64,000 bases of DNA, from positions 101,409 through 165,408 of the forward strand of contig KV918925.1 in the NCBI GenBank assembly GCA_002049455.2, in the 5' to 3' direction. The position numbers were made by a program, and so were the translations under genes. Shown here one piece after another: positions 32,210 to 41,701 of this stretch. This DNA comes from Porphyra umbilicalis. Lineage: Eukaryota; Rhodophyta; Bangiophyceae; Bangiales; Bangiaceae. Below the pieces are notes generated by a model. It was not told the DNA's origin and did not search any database. It was given only the letters and a program-made list of their open reading frames with translations. Position 1 is the stretch's first letter. Each line of letters opens with the position of its first letter.

Positions 32210-33787
32210 TTACTTTTTGGTCTGCACCGTGGCCCTCAAGGCCCGCTTGATGCTCTCCAGCGCGGTGTCTACCTGCTCCTCGGTGACGACCAGTGGCGGG
32301 GACAACCGAATAATGTTGCCGTGCGTCGGCTTGGCAAGCACCCCCGCGTGCGCCATATTAACACACACCCGCCACGCCGTCCCGCCCTCCCGGCCGTCGT
32401 CCTTGACCTGAAAGGCGTTCATCAGCCCCCGCCCGCGCACGGCGGTGATCAGGTTCGAGCCGCGGGTGCCCGACTGGGACAACTTGGTCAGGCCGTCGCG
32501 CAGCTGCTGACCGCGCGCCACCGAGCTGGCGCACAGCTCTTCCTTCTCTAGGATGTCCAGTGCGACGCCGGCAACGGCGGCGCCCAGGGGGTTGCCCCCG
32601 TACGTGGAGCCGTGGTCCCCCGGCGACAGTACGCCCATCACCTCATCGCTGGCCAACACGGCCGACACGGGCAGCATGCCCCCAGAAAGGGCTTTGCCCA
32701 ACACGACAATGTCTGCCCGCGCATCGGGGCCGTCGTGCTCCGTGGCGAGCATGTAACCGGTGCGACCAAGGCCCGTCTGGACCTCGTCCGCAATGAGGAG
32801 CACGCGGTGTTTGCGGCAGAGACGCCCGACCGCGGCCATGTAGCCCTCATCGGGGATGATGACGCCGGCTTCTCCCTGAATGGGCTCCACCATGAAGGCA
32901 GCCACGTTCGGGTCCGCCTCAAGCGCCGCCTTCAACGCGCCAACGTCGTTGTACGGGATTTGCGAGAAGCCCGGCACCAGGGGCCCAAAGCCCCGGAAGC
33001 TCCCCACATCGCCTGACGTGGACACCGCAGCGATGGTCCGCCCCCAAAAGTTGCCCCGCGCAAAGAGCACCCGCGCCGCATTGTCCGGAATGCCCTTGAC
33101 CTCATAGCCCCACCGGCGGGCCAGCTTGACCGCCGTCTCTCCACCCTCCACACCCGTGTTCATTGGCAGCGCGCGGTCATATCCAAAGGTCGTGCACAGC
33201 CGCTCGAGCAGCGGCCCAAGCCGGTTGTTGTAGAAGGCGCGGGAGGTCAGCGTCAGAGTCGCAGCTTGGGAGGCCATGGCCGCCACGAGCCGCGGATGGC
33301 AGTGCCCCTGATTGACCGCTGAATACGCGGCGAGGAAGTCCAGGTAGGCGGTGCCTTGAACGTCCCACACCATGGCGCCAATGCCGTGGGAGAGCACCAC
33401 CGGCAGGGGCGCGTAGTTGGACGCTCCGTAACGAGCCTCGACGGCAATGGCTTCAGCAGCGCGGTCATTGCGACGCTTGCTGTCACCTACAGCAATCACA
33501 TCAGAGCCGTCGTTATCCGCGAGCGGGCCGCCACGAATCGCCGTCGAGTGCAAGCCCTTTGCGGTTTTGCCACGGCCGACAGTAGCAGCGCCCGGCATAA
33601 TCGGCGCACTCGATGTCACGGCAAATCCTCCAGAGGAGCGCGGTCGGGCATGGCGACCATGGTGCCTCGAGCCGAGGGCATGTACACCCACCAGTGTTGA
33701 CGCAGGTGGATGGGGATGGGGGGTAGACCATAAGGAGCTGCCGAGAAGACTCAATCGACGCAGCACCGAGCAGCGCAGGGAGAGCAT
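32210..33787 (-). CDS. OAT: Ornithine aminotransferase
   Basis: The 525-residue PLP enzyme (class III aminotransferase) converts ornithine plus 2-oxoglutarate to glutamate semialdehyde plus glutamate, linking arginine, proline and glutamate metabolism. Landmarks: ARYGASNYAPLPVVLSHG near the core start, DFLAAYSAVNQGHCHP, NTGVEGGETAVKLARRWGY (PLP-phosphate and substrate region), PIQGEAGVIIPDEGY, IADEVQTGLGRTG and VVLGKALSGGMLPVSA carrying the PLP Lys, then GSTYGGNPLGAAVA. The core is of normal length; the first 130 residues are extra. Residues 1-45 (MLSLRCSVLRRLSLLGSSLW...) are basic, Ser/Leu-rich and lack acids, fitting a mitochondrial presequence. No introns; ATG start confirmed. The upstream neighbour on the same strand is phosphoserine aminotransferase. 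Confidence 0.95.
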   Translation of the reverse strand: MLSLRCSVLRRLSLLGSSLWSTPHPHPPASTLVGVHALGSRHHGRHARPRSSGGFAVTSSAPIMPGAATVGRGKTAKGLHSTAIRGGPLADNDGSDVIAVGDSKRRNDRAAEAIAVEARYGASNYAPLPVVLSHGIGAMVWDVQGTAYLDFLAAYSAVNQGHCHPRLVAAMASQAATLTLTSRAFYNNRLGPLLERLCTTFGYDRALPMNTGVEGGETAVKLARRWGYEVKGIPDNAARVLFARGNFWGRTIAAVSTSGDVGSFRGFGPLVPGFSQIPYNDVGALKAALEADPNVAAFMVEPIQGEAGVIIPDEGYMAAVGRLCRKHRVLLIADEVQTGLGRTGYMLATEHDGPDARADIVVLGKALSGGMLPVSAVLASDEVMGVLSPGDHGSTYGGNPLGAAVAGVALDILEKEELCASSVARGQQLRDGLTKLSQSGTRGSNLITAVRGRGLMNAFQVKDDGREGGTAWRVCVNMAHAGVLAKPTHGNIIRLSPPLVVTEEQVDTALESIKRALRATVQTKK

Positions 33788-34323
33788 GGTGCAACAGGTA
33801 CGGTCAACGGCAACAGCGCAACCGCGACTGGCTGCAAGCCAGCACCTCGCTCAACTGCTGGCGTGTCGCTGCGACTTGTACTGGCACGTAGAAGGTCCAA
33901 AAACCGCGCATCCCTGCAGAGCGTCCCGCAAACGCGCATCCGCCAGTCCCCCGAGAGATGTCTCCGGGTGAGTCGTTGAGGAGCACAGCGCCGAAGGCAA
34001 GACAGAGCCAGCTGAACGAGGCGATGCTGATGCCACCGGAAATCTCACGAGCTTCCACATCCGAATATGGTTTGAAAAGATGATGCATTGGGGACCACTT
34101 CGCGCTCGACAGAACACAAGCAGTAGGGTTTCTTCCACTCGTACTGTATTTACAGATGCCAGCGACAGGAAAGGGACAGACTACATACACCCAGAAGAAA
34201 GCACGACCAAGGGATGGCAAACAAGTGGCCGCAAGAAGACGACGAGAAACAAAACAACCCAGAGGACCCCACCTCGCGCAGGGAAGAACAATGTACAAGC
34301 CCGTGGTACATCCACATGAGCAC

Positions 34324-35836
34324 TCAGCACAGGGCGTGGCGGTTGGGGATGACCTGCGGGGTATGGTGCGGAACAGCATGGCGATCAGCGCTGTCAACGT
34401 GGTCGGCCATGAACTTGACCATGAAGCGGTACAGCGCGTTGACCGCCTCATCCGGCACGCCGTTGTAAAGCGTGACGCGCAGGCCCGGGAAGAGCGGATG
34501 ACAAAACAGCTGGTAGATGCCACTAGCCTCCGACTCGCGGCAGAAGGCTTCCTCGAGCCCGTCGACCAACCCGTCCTTGACACGGAAGGGGATGTTCATC
34601 ATGCTCCGTACCGGCTTATCCACGTTCTTCAACGTGTAGAAGCTGTTGCTGGCCTCGATCAGTGAGTAGATCTGGTCCGACCGGCGGCGGACCCGCTTCT
34701 GTACCGCCCTCAGTCCACCGAGGTCCTTCAGGTCCTGCAGCACCAGACCACACATATAAATCAAGTACGTCGGTGGCGTGTTGTACAGCGACGGGACCGG
34801 CTTGCTCTCCGCCGACAGCTTGTACGACAGCACCGATGGGCAAAGTGGGGACGCCCGGTCCAGCAGATCGTCCCGCACAATGACAACCGTGAAGCCGGCA
34901 GGCCCCAGGTTCTTGCCGCCCGACGCGTAGATTAGGCCGTACTTGCTGACGTCGACGGGGCGCGAGAGCAGTGTCGACGTGAAGTCGGCCACCAGCGGCG
35001 GCGAGCCTGCTGGCAGCACGGGGTCCTCCAGCAGCTCCACCCCGTGGATGGTCTCGTTCGCGCAGACGTGGACGTACGCCGAGTCGGGGGAGATGTCCCA
35101 GGTGCTGGCTGATGGCAGCTTTGTGAAATTGTCGACAGTGCCGTCATACGCGAGGCGCACGTCACAGTAGCGAGCGGCCTCCTTCATCGCCCGCTGCGAC
35201 CAAAAGCCAGTATTGAGGTAGTCGGCCTGCTTCTTGTCGCCCAGCAGATTAAGCGGAACAGCCGCGAACTAACCAGACGTGAGACGGCACGAGGTGAGGA
35301 GACCCAAGCAGAGTACGGTCCAAAAGAAACAGCAGGGAACAGGGGGCATCAGCACGCCAGTCAACAAAAAGGAGACATGGTACCCAACCGTGACTCACCA
35401 TACATGACACCCGACCACCACGAGGCATGGTTCGCTGAGCAGGGACAGCTGCGTGACACAAGTTCACGGGGCTATTCCCTGAACAGCAAGCACGTAATCC
35501 CACACGACCAGAACCGCAGCCCAACCTGACAGCCTCACTACGTACCTGACCGTGGGCCCCGCCCTGCATGAACAACACATGGTAGGCATCCGGAATGGAT
35601 AGCAGCGAGCGGAGGTCCTCTGCCGCCTGGGACATAGCGTTCTGGACTGGCCCGCCCGCGTCGCGGTGGCTCAGCTCCATCATCCCTATGCCGGAGCCGC
35701 CGTAGTCACAAAACTCAGCCGCCGCCGTACGCATCACCGACTCGGGGAGGCATGCGGGGCCGGCCGAAAAGTTGTGCGCCCGCTTGGAAAGGGAGTCGTC
35801 AAACTTGACCCCCATGCTGTTGGCGCCCTTACCCAT
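34324..35836 (-). CDS. Phosphoserine aminotransferase, two exons
   Basis: The enzyme makes 3-phosphoserine from 3-phosphohydroxypyruvate and glutamate, the second step of the phosphorylated serine pathway. Exons are 35546-35836 and 34324-35268; the intron 35269-35545 has a GTACGT donor and a GGTTAG acceptor, and splicing joins GGAHGQ to FAAVPLNLLGDKKQADY exactly as in the family. Blocks seen: HNFSAGPACLPESV, GMMELSHRDAGGPV, LFMQGGAHGQF, NTGFWSQRA, VHVCANETIHGVEL, DFTSTLLSRPVDVSKYGLIY, ASGGKNLGPAG with the PLP Lys, YNTPPTYLIYMCGLVL and GLRVTLYNG. With ATG 35836 the protein is 411 residues. The frame stays open to 35974 with Arg/Ser/Ala-rich, transit-peptide-like sequence (FRRPSRVAVRALTTPAPSL) but no ATG, so a further 5' exon probably supplies the true start and a plastid or mitochondrial target signal. 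Confidence 0.92.
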
Positions 35837-36604
35837 GATGAAGGTGCGGTCGAGGCACGGTGGCGCGCAGGCGGCCGAAGTCGTCCGTACACCGTTGACA
35901 GCAAGGGAAGGGGCAGGTGTCGTCAGCGCCCGCACGGCGACGCGGCTCGGGCGACGGAAAGAGAACGACGGCAAAAGCAGACCAATAGCTAGTCAGCGGT
36001 GGGGCAGGTGCATGAGTGGCTCGGCCGCCGTCGGTTGTGCAGGTCGTGGTAGATATAGTAAATACCCCACAGCACGCCCGGCTGGGATGGGGCCCCCCCA
36101 CATCCTGCCGAGGACGCCCCCTCGAGGACGCCCCCACCACCCAGGGAACCCCCTGCACAAAGGGCGTCTGAAGGCCCACCGGCTGCAGGGAAACGGGGGG
36201 GAAGCCAGGGGGAAGCCAAAGGCGAAAAAAACCGCCAAAACGCGTGCGAGGAGTGGGATTGGGGGCGGCACCGCTGTGCATCGCCCGGGGATTCCACTGG
36301 CTGAACGGCCAAGCCTGGGGGGTGGCCGCGCGGGGCTGAAAGAGCGCCTCAGGCCACGCCCCAACACAACAGGGATCGGGCCAGGTCGGCCACCTGCGGA
36401 TGCCATGTCGGCCGCGCGAAGGCGAAACAGGTATAGACGGCAGCGGCAGAGTGAGCGAGGGGGGGGCAGGGGAAGGCGCGCTACGGGGGTAGGGGATAGG
36501 AGGCAGGCCCCAGGCGGCCAGGGGTCGGGGCGCCGCCAGCAGCAACGAACGGGGCTCCCACAAACGGGGGCCTGCAAAGAGCCAACTGTGACAGGCATGG
36601 TCAA

Positions 36605-36643
36605 CAACCCCCCCGCCCAGCGGCCCTGCTGGCGGGGGGGTTG
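36605..36643. repeat. Perfect 13-bp-arm hairpin
   Basis: CAACCCCCCCGCC and GGCGGGGGGGTTG are exact reverse complements separated by 13 bases (CAGCGGCCCTGCT). The arm composition would make a very stable stem. It lies upstream of phosphoserine aminotransferase; its function is unknown. Confidence 0.8.
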
Positions 36644-37073
36644 GCTCTTCGACCCCCGCCCAGAGTGCCAAAAGGCGCCATCATGGCGCCGATCGCGGCA
36701 GCCGCTAAGCAGTGTCTGGTCACAATCGCTCAGACCGCTAACAGTCGCGGAAGAACACGATGAGCGGTGACGGATGAACTACCGCTGCCCGTTCGATGGT
36801 CTCGCGACACTTTCGTTGCGCGACTTTTGGGTTTGGGGGCAGCTGAGTGCTTCAATCAGGACCCACGGGCCCGCTTGGATGCACTCCGCGGCACCTTACG
36901 GTGCGAGCAGACCAGGGCCATATCTAAGAAAAACGGGGCTCGCGGCGTGCCTTGCTGGACGCGCCGATCTAGGAAGAGACACTCCAAGCACGGGCGGACG
37001 GACGGGAGACTCGTTTAAGGGCAGCTTGCACGGGAATTTTCAGTTCGGGGGTCCTGTCTTTCAACAGGAGCCC

Positions 37074-37094
37074 GAACGGGAGTGACTCCCGTTC
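37074..37094. repeat. Perfect palindrome, near-identical copy at 42800
   Basis: GAACGGGAGT, G, ACTCCCGTTC is a 21-base perfect palindrome with one central base. A sister sequence occurs at 42800-42820. Immediately upstream lies a second, nested inverted pair (TTCGGG...GTCCTG / CAGGAG...CCCGAA). Confidence 0.8.
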
Positions 37095-37847
37095 AGCCGG
37101 TCATCGCCGCAGGCCCTCGCAGTGATCTGTCAGACACGAGTGGTGATGTTAGGAGTGTTGTTAGTTCAGCCAATGGCATGTATGGAACCTAACAGGCACC
37201 TTAACTGAAGTCTAATGACGGCTCTGCCTCCTCAGAGCGTGGGCAGCCGCGAGGAATTTGGCCGGCAAGGACGTTTGGTTGTCGGTGCATTCGTTGCTCA
37301 CTTCGCCCAGTCCTTTGTGAGCCCTGGGTGCTGGATGTCTTTTCGCGCAGAGACGAGCCGCTGTGACCGAGTCTCGGGCGCTGCGGATGCCCCCGCAAGC
37401 GAGTCGCGGACGTGCGTCTGACACAGTGCTGAGATGCAGTGGCCATTGTCACAGCGTTCATGAACACTAGAAGCAAAACGGAGCGCAGTCCCTGGACAAT
37501 GGAGGTCCGAGACTGAGATCACCAAGGCACCAGCGACTAAGACGCAAGCAACAGCCAGATAGAGGGGACCGCAAGGGAATGAGGGGGTGATTTCCGCGTC
37601 ACGCCGACGCCTTTTGAATCGGCAGGGAGGAACACAGAGCTCGGGGTCAACGGGTGCGCGGACACACATCAGAGAAGAGGAAAGCGTGACGAGCGCAATA
37701 ACCCGGGAAAGACCAGCGCAAAAACACACATGTACTCCCCCCGTCACCCCCCGGAAGACAGCCAACACCACAATCGCGCCATGCCGCTCGCACGCGCCCT
37801 CGCAATGGCACAAGACGTGTAATCAAAGGCCAGGGCATAGAGCGCGA

Positions 37848-39392
37848 CTAGTCCAGGGGAAAAGAAGGGTTGGTGAAGAACCGGATGGCGCCGCGACAGG
37901 CCTCCGTGTCCTCTGTGTTTGAAGGTATCGAAAACAGGCCCAGCCGCTCCGCAAAGTCGACCCAACCCTCATGGATATTATCCCCGCGGTAGATACAGGC
38001 GGCGTCGACGAGTCCCAGCGCCGGGTACGTGGACTTGTTGGGAGGCACTTCCCACGCAAGCTGCGTGCAGCCGTACTTGCTTTGCACACAGCCTGGGCGC
38101 GGCTCCGCGCGCCGCAGCCGCTGCACGACAATGCAACTACGGCGCTTCGTGCCAAGCGAGCGGAGCACGAGCCCAAGTCGACCCCAGCGCATGCTGCCGT
38201 CCCAAGTTTTGTTCCTCACGAATGACATCCATGGCTTTCCCATCAAGTCCGCCGTTACGCGCAGGAGCTGCATGCGCGTAAGAGCCGCCGACACAATGCG
38301 CACCATGATCCGCGCCGTCATGCGGACAGTGACCCAGTCACTGTCCTCGAGGTCAAACAAGTCGCCAAGGTTGGCGGGCCCGGGGCTCTCCCGAAGCAAG
38401 CCGATCGTCATCCGCCTCCCACGGCCGGTGAACGACAGATCGGAAGTGTTGGTGGGCGATGTGGTGGCGCTGCCGTCATCGCCGCTCGTGCCGCCGTCGC
38501 TGCCGCCCCCCCTAGGCAAGTCGAGTTCTTGCAGGACCGCTGATTGGGTCTTGTTGCATCTCATCATCTGCAGGGAGACGTTGGGCCCACTCTTGTTGCC
38601 GCGCTTGAACATCTGCTTACACGTTGAATGGAGTCGCTTGTTCTCCGACGTGTCCCGTTCCCAGAGTTTGCCACGAGTCCGCAGCTTGTCTCCCAAATGC
38701 ATGACGAGCCGGTGAAGCTTGGTCGTGTGCACGAGACCGTAGATCAGTTACATGTAGTCGACGCCGAGCGTCGTGGCGTCCGCCTTCGTGGCCTTGATTT
38801 GGCCCTCGGTTATGGAAGTCGTATCACCGATGTTGTCCCCAAAAAGGGCCCCTCCGAGGCGTGCCGCGAGGCATATCGGCTCGATTTCTGCGTCGTGAAG
38901 CGGCACTTTTCCGATGATGTAGAGATAACGGTGCGACCGGGCGACTTCTGGGCCAGGGAGCAAGTTGCCCATGGTGGCGAGAGGAGCGACGGGGTCGGCA
39001 GCGTCGGGCCCCGTCTCGAACTGCCAACCGCCATCCGAGTCACTGTCCGTCGCGCTGCTCTCGGAAGACGTCGCATTGGAAGGGACGGGCAGTTGGGCCC
39101 GAAAAGACCGGTTGTCGGGCGAGACTGGAGCACCGTCAAGCAGAGATGTGCAGGGATCGTGGCTGTCGCGCGGCCCGGCGGCGCCAGGTAGCATGAATGG
39201 CCAAAAGGCGGAGACGTGTCGCCAGCTGCTCCCCGTCATCGTTGCTTGGGCTTCGGTTGTGGGCACAAAGCAGCTGTAAAGCTGACTAGAGTGAAGGGAA
39301 ACACAGCAACAAGGCAACAAAAGAGGTGCGTGTCTTGGATCAGTTGTCATGTGTCGTCCCACAGGGATCGGATGCACAGCTTCCTTGCTCAT
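37848..39392 (-). pseudogene. Decayed transposase-like gene with in-frame TAA
   Basis: Two open stretches (38751-39392 and 37848-38747) share one frame and are split only by a TAA at 38748-38750. Across the stop the text reads TTLGVDYM, stop, LIYGLVHTTKLHRLVMHLGDK, then WERDTSENKRLHSTCKQMF and SGPNVSLQMMRCNKTQ. A 'His-rich, E/N-K-x-x-H, Nk-x-x-N' run of this kind is typical of the C-terminal part of large cut-and-paste transposases (CACTA/Plavaka-like), which is inference from general resemblance. An acidic Ser/Asp stretch (SESSATDSDSDGG) precedes it. No ATG is secure, and further related open sequence continues to about 39950. Host-gene origin cannot be excluded. Confidence 0.45.
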
Positions 39393-40202
39393 GTCTTCAT
39401 CCCGTGCAGGAACGCACCCCTCTTATCAAGAACAGGCCGCACCCCTCCGCATCACTGCCGAGCTACTCCCCATGATACACCGCAATAAAAAAATGAATAA
39501 AACGTACACTGGCGGTGCCGGCGAAGCCTTGCAGTTGCGCCCAAGCTCCCACCCGCGCACATTGATGGCGTTCAACGTGGCGTAAAGCGAGCCAAAGCGC
39601 GCTCCTTCATGCCGCTCGCAAAGAGAATGCAGCACCGCCGAGAGCCTTCGCGCCAGCATGCGGAGATACCCAGCTTCCGAACATGCAAAACGTCGAAAGA
39701 CACGATGCGGAAGAGGCTTGCTGCCCGAGTCCCCGGACTGTGGACAACTCCCAGGGCAGGAACGAATGCCAGGGAGCTGTGCCCATTCCCCAGGGCGCGA
39801 CGGCGGCTTCGATGGGGGTCCTTCCGCCTGACCTTTGCCGCCGCCACCTGGGAATCCAGCGTTGCGATGACGTCGCACCTCTCCATGCGGGAGGCAGCGT
39901 CCAGCCGTTCACCTGGCGGTGGATAGGTGAACATCTCAAACAATGACACGAACCTGGGCGACGAGCTGCAATCGACGCTGCCGCAACTGCCGGCTCATGG
40001 GGCAATGTCGACGCGTCCAGCCGCTAGCCGGCGCCGCCCCCGCGCCGCAGCCCATTGCGGCTCCTCGAGCTGGTCAACGACGACTGAACCGCGACGCGAG
40101 CCTACCGGTTTGTCTCCGGGGAGTTAAGGAGCGGATGGTGGGAGGAGCCTCGCTGTAGTTGCGTCACGGCTGACGCAGCTGCAGGCATCCGTCACTGCGG
40201 GC
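39393..40202. other. Between the transposase relic and unknown ORFs
   Basis: The minus strand at 39426-39878 is open and includes FRRFACSEAGYLRMLARRLS, which could be an upstream exon of the 37848-39392 relic. Otherwise no feature is supported. Confidence 0.35.
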
Positions 40203-40559
40203 TTGTTGGACGTGCGCCGGGAGCTGACTGGCCACCGCAGGGAGCTCGCTGAGACGAACAGCAGCTTCCGCATGGTGGTGAAGAAGATTGACGACATCGC
40301 CGTATTGCCGGACCATTTGGCGGCTTCGATGGTTGCGCAGCGGCGGGCGCTTTTCAAGTTGGGCGCCGACATGTTCAAGGGTTTTAAGACGCACCGCGAG
40401 GCCGCGGCGGCGTTGGCGGCGCCAGTTAACGGCGGGCAGCGCGCGAGGTCGCCAGCTCGTCCCAGTAACGAGGGAGCGATGGAGCGTCAAGACGCTAAGT
40501 GGGTGCTCAAGTCAAACGTACGGTGCTTGAGTAACCCGATTATGACGTGCCGCAGATAA
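40203..40559 (+). CDS. Unknown ORF, probably transposon-associated (part 1)
   Basis: The 118-codon frame (first Met of the track is not an ATG; in-frame ATG at about 40272, MVVKKID) encodes a mostly helical, charged segment: DVRRELTGHRRELAET, KKIDDIAVLPDHLAAS, KLGADMFKGFKTHREAAAAL, then a basic Pro/Ser linker (QRARSPARPSNEG) and a stop. No family is recognised. It precedes a second ORF on the same strand after 160 bases with an internal TTGTGTGTAG/TCTTGTAG-like acceptor, so the two may be exons of one gene. Confidence 0.35.
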   Translation: MLDVRRELTGHRRELAETNSSFRMVVKKIDDIAVLPDHLAASMVAQRRALFKLGADMFKGFKTHREAAAALAAPVNGGQRARSPARPSNEGAMERQDAKWVLKSNVRCLSNPIMTCRR

Positions 40560-40719
40560 TCTAGCCGCCCACTGCTGCGCTTTGCCCTTCTCTTGGTGTT
40601 GACGTTTGTGTTTGTGTGTAGGTCTCGTTCGACTACTAACTTGACTCGCTCACCTGTGCCTTTCCCTCATGTTGCTTTCTTGTAGCACCGCTGTTCTACT
40701 CACGCTCTCTGATTGACCT

Positions 40720-41464
40720 ATGGTGCCGAAAGCGTTGCAGCAGTCGCTCCAGGCGCGCTTCATCATCCTGCCATGCACGGGTGACATTTGTGTCTCCATG
40801 CGGGAGGTCAATATCTTTCTCCGCGAATGGGTCATGCGCCGCGTGCCCGTTGACGCACGAGAGGCGGTCCGTCTGATTGAGAAGAAGTGGCACCTGCCGG
40901 TGCGCGCCAAGCGAGCGGCTGCCGAGGACGACGAGGCGGAGCCCGCCGCTGTCGCCCTCAGCAAAAGCGCGACAATGGCTTATCAATACCAGCATCGGGC
41001 GGTCTTCCCCTTCTACCAGCACATCGGCCATAAATCTGTTTGGGCGTTCGCCACGTACACCAACGACGTGGGGGGGCGCGACGCGCTGAGGAGCATGCGT
41101 GGCACGCAGACAAAGGTCGCGGTCGTCTTCTCGCCCGAAGAGGCGTGTGATATGCTGCAGAACGACGCTTTTATCACGGAGTCGGTCGCACGCCTTAGGC
41201 ACCGTCTTCTCGTCGTTCGGCGTCCTCCACCGCTTCGCTGACGCTGGACAGACGCGCGGGGGGGCGCGGGCGCTGATGTGCTGGCTGGGGCACGTGGCTG
41301 TGGTCGCCATGAAGGTGCGGCAGCACCTCAAGAAGCGCTTCGTAATCCATGAAAAGCAAGATAACGACGAGGCTGCGGTGGCAGCGTCAGCGGCGGCCGC
41401 TGCGATGGGAGCGGCATTGTATGCTGCGGGAGCGTCACCTACCGACGACCCTTTTGACTCGTGA
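40720..41464 (+). CDS. Unknown ORF, probably transposon-associated (part 2, frame change)
   Basis: From an ATG at 40720 the frame encodes 173 residues (VPKALQQSLQARFIILPC, REVNIFLREWVMRRVPVDA, YQYQHRAVFPFYQHIGHKSVW) to a stop at 41241. The other frame from about 41190 to 41464 looks like its continuation (GTVFSSFGVLHRFADAG, HLKKRFVIHEKQDNDEAAV). The switch near 41190 means a frameshift or a small intron. I recognise no domain. It ends 100 bases before the palindromic MITE at 41565, and GC is lower than in the host genes, so a mobile-element origin is favoured. Confidence 0.4.
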
Positions 41465-41564
41465 GCAGCTTGTGCGGCTACTGCGTCAGCAGCAGCTGCA
41501 GCCGCGGTGGTTACGCCGGTACTCAACACCGGTCACCGCGCAGAGTTAGTTGAGAAGCTCACCA

Positions 41565-41701
41565 TTACGGCCGTTCTATCAAACACCTCGCACGCCAACT
41601 GTTGCACCACTCTTACAAATCGGCATCTGCGACCCCGTGGAGGCCGATATGTAAGAGTAGTGCAACAGTAAGCGTGCGAGGTTGCTGCGAGAACGGCCGT
41701 A
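41565..41701. repeat. Palindromic MITE, 137 bp (copy 2)
   Basis: Left half TACGGCCGTTCT...CCTCGCACGC...ACTGTTGCAC.ACTCTTACA.ATCGGC and right half are reverse complements with few mismatches, around a centre GCGACCCCGTGG. It shares ends (TAC.G.CGTTCT), internal ACTGTT and the ATCGGCCTC centre with the 136-bp element at 6260-6395. TA dinucleotides flank both ends. Confidence 0.85.

Larger units (their letters stand above)
35975..37847. other. Intergenic, GC-rich then repeat-like
   Basis: 35975-36700 is the upstream region of phosphoserine aminotransferase and likely holds its first exon and promoter. From 36770 composition drops and no gene is supported. It includes the hairpin at 36605-36643 and the perfect palindrome at 37074-37094. 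Confidence 0.4.
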
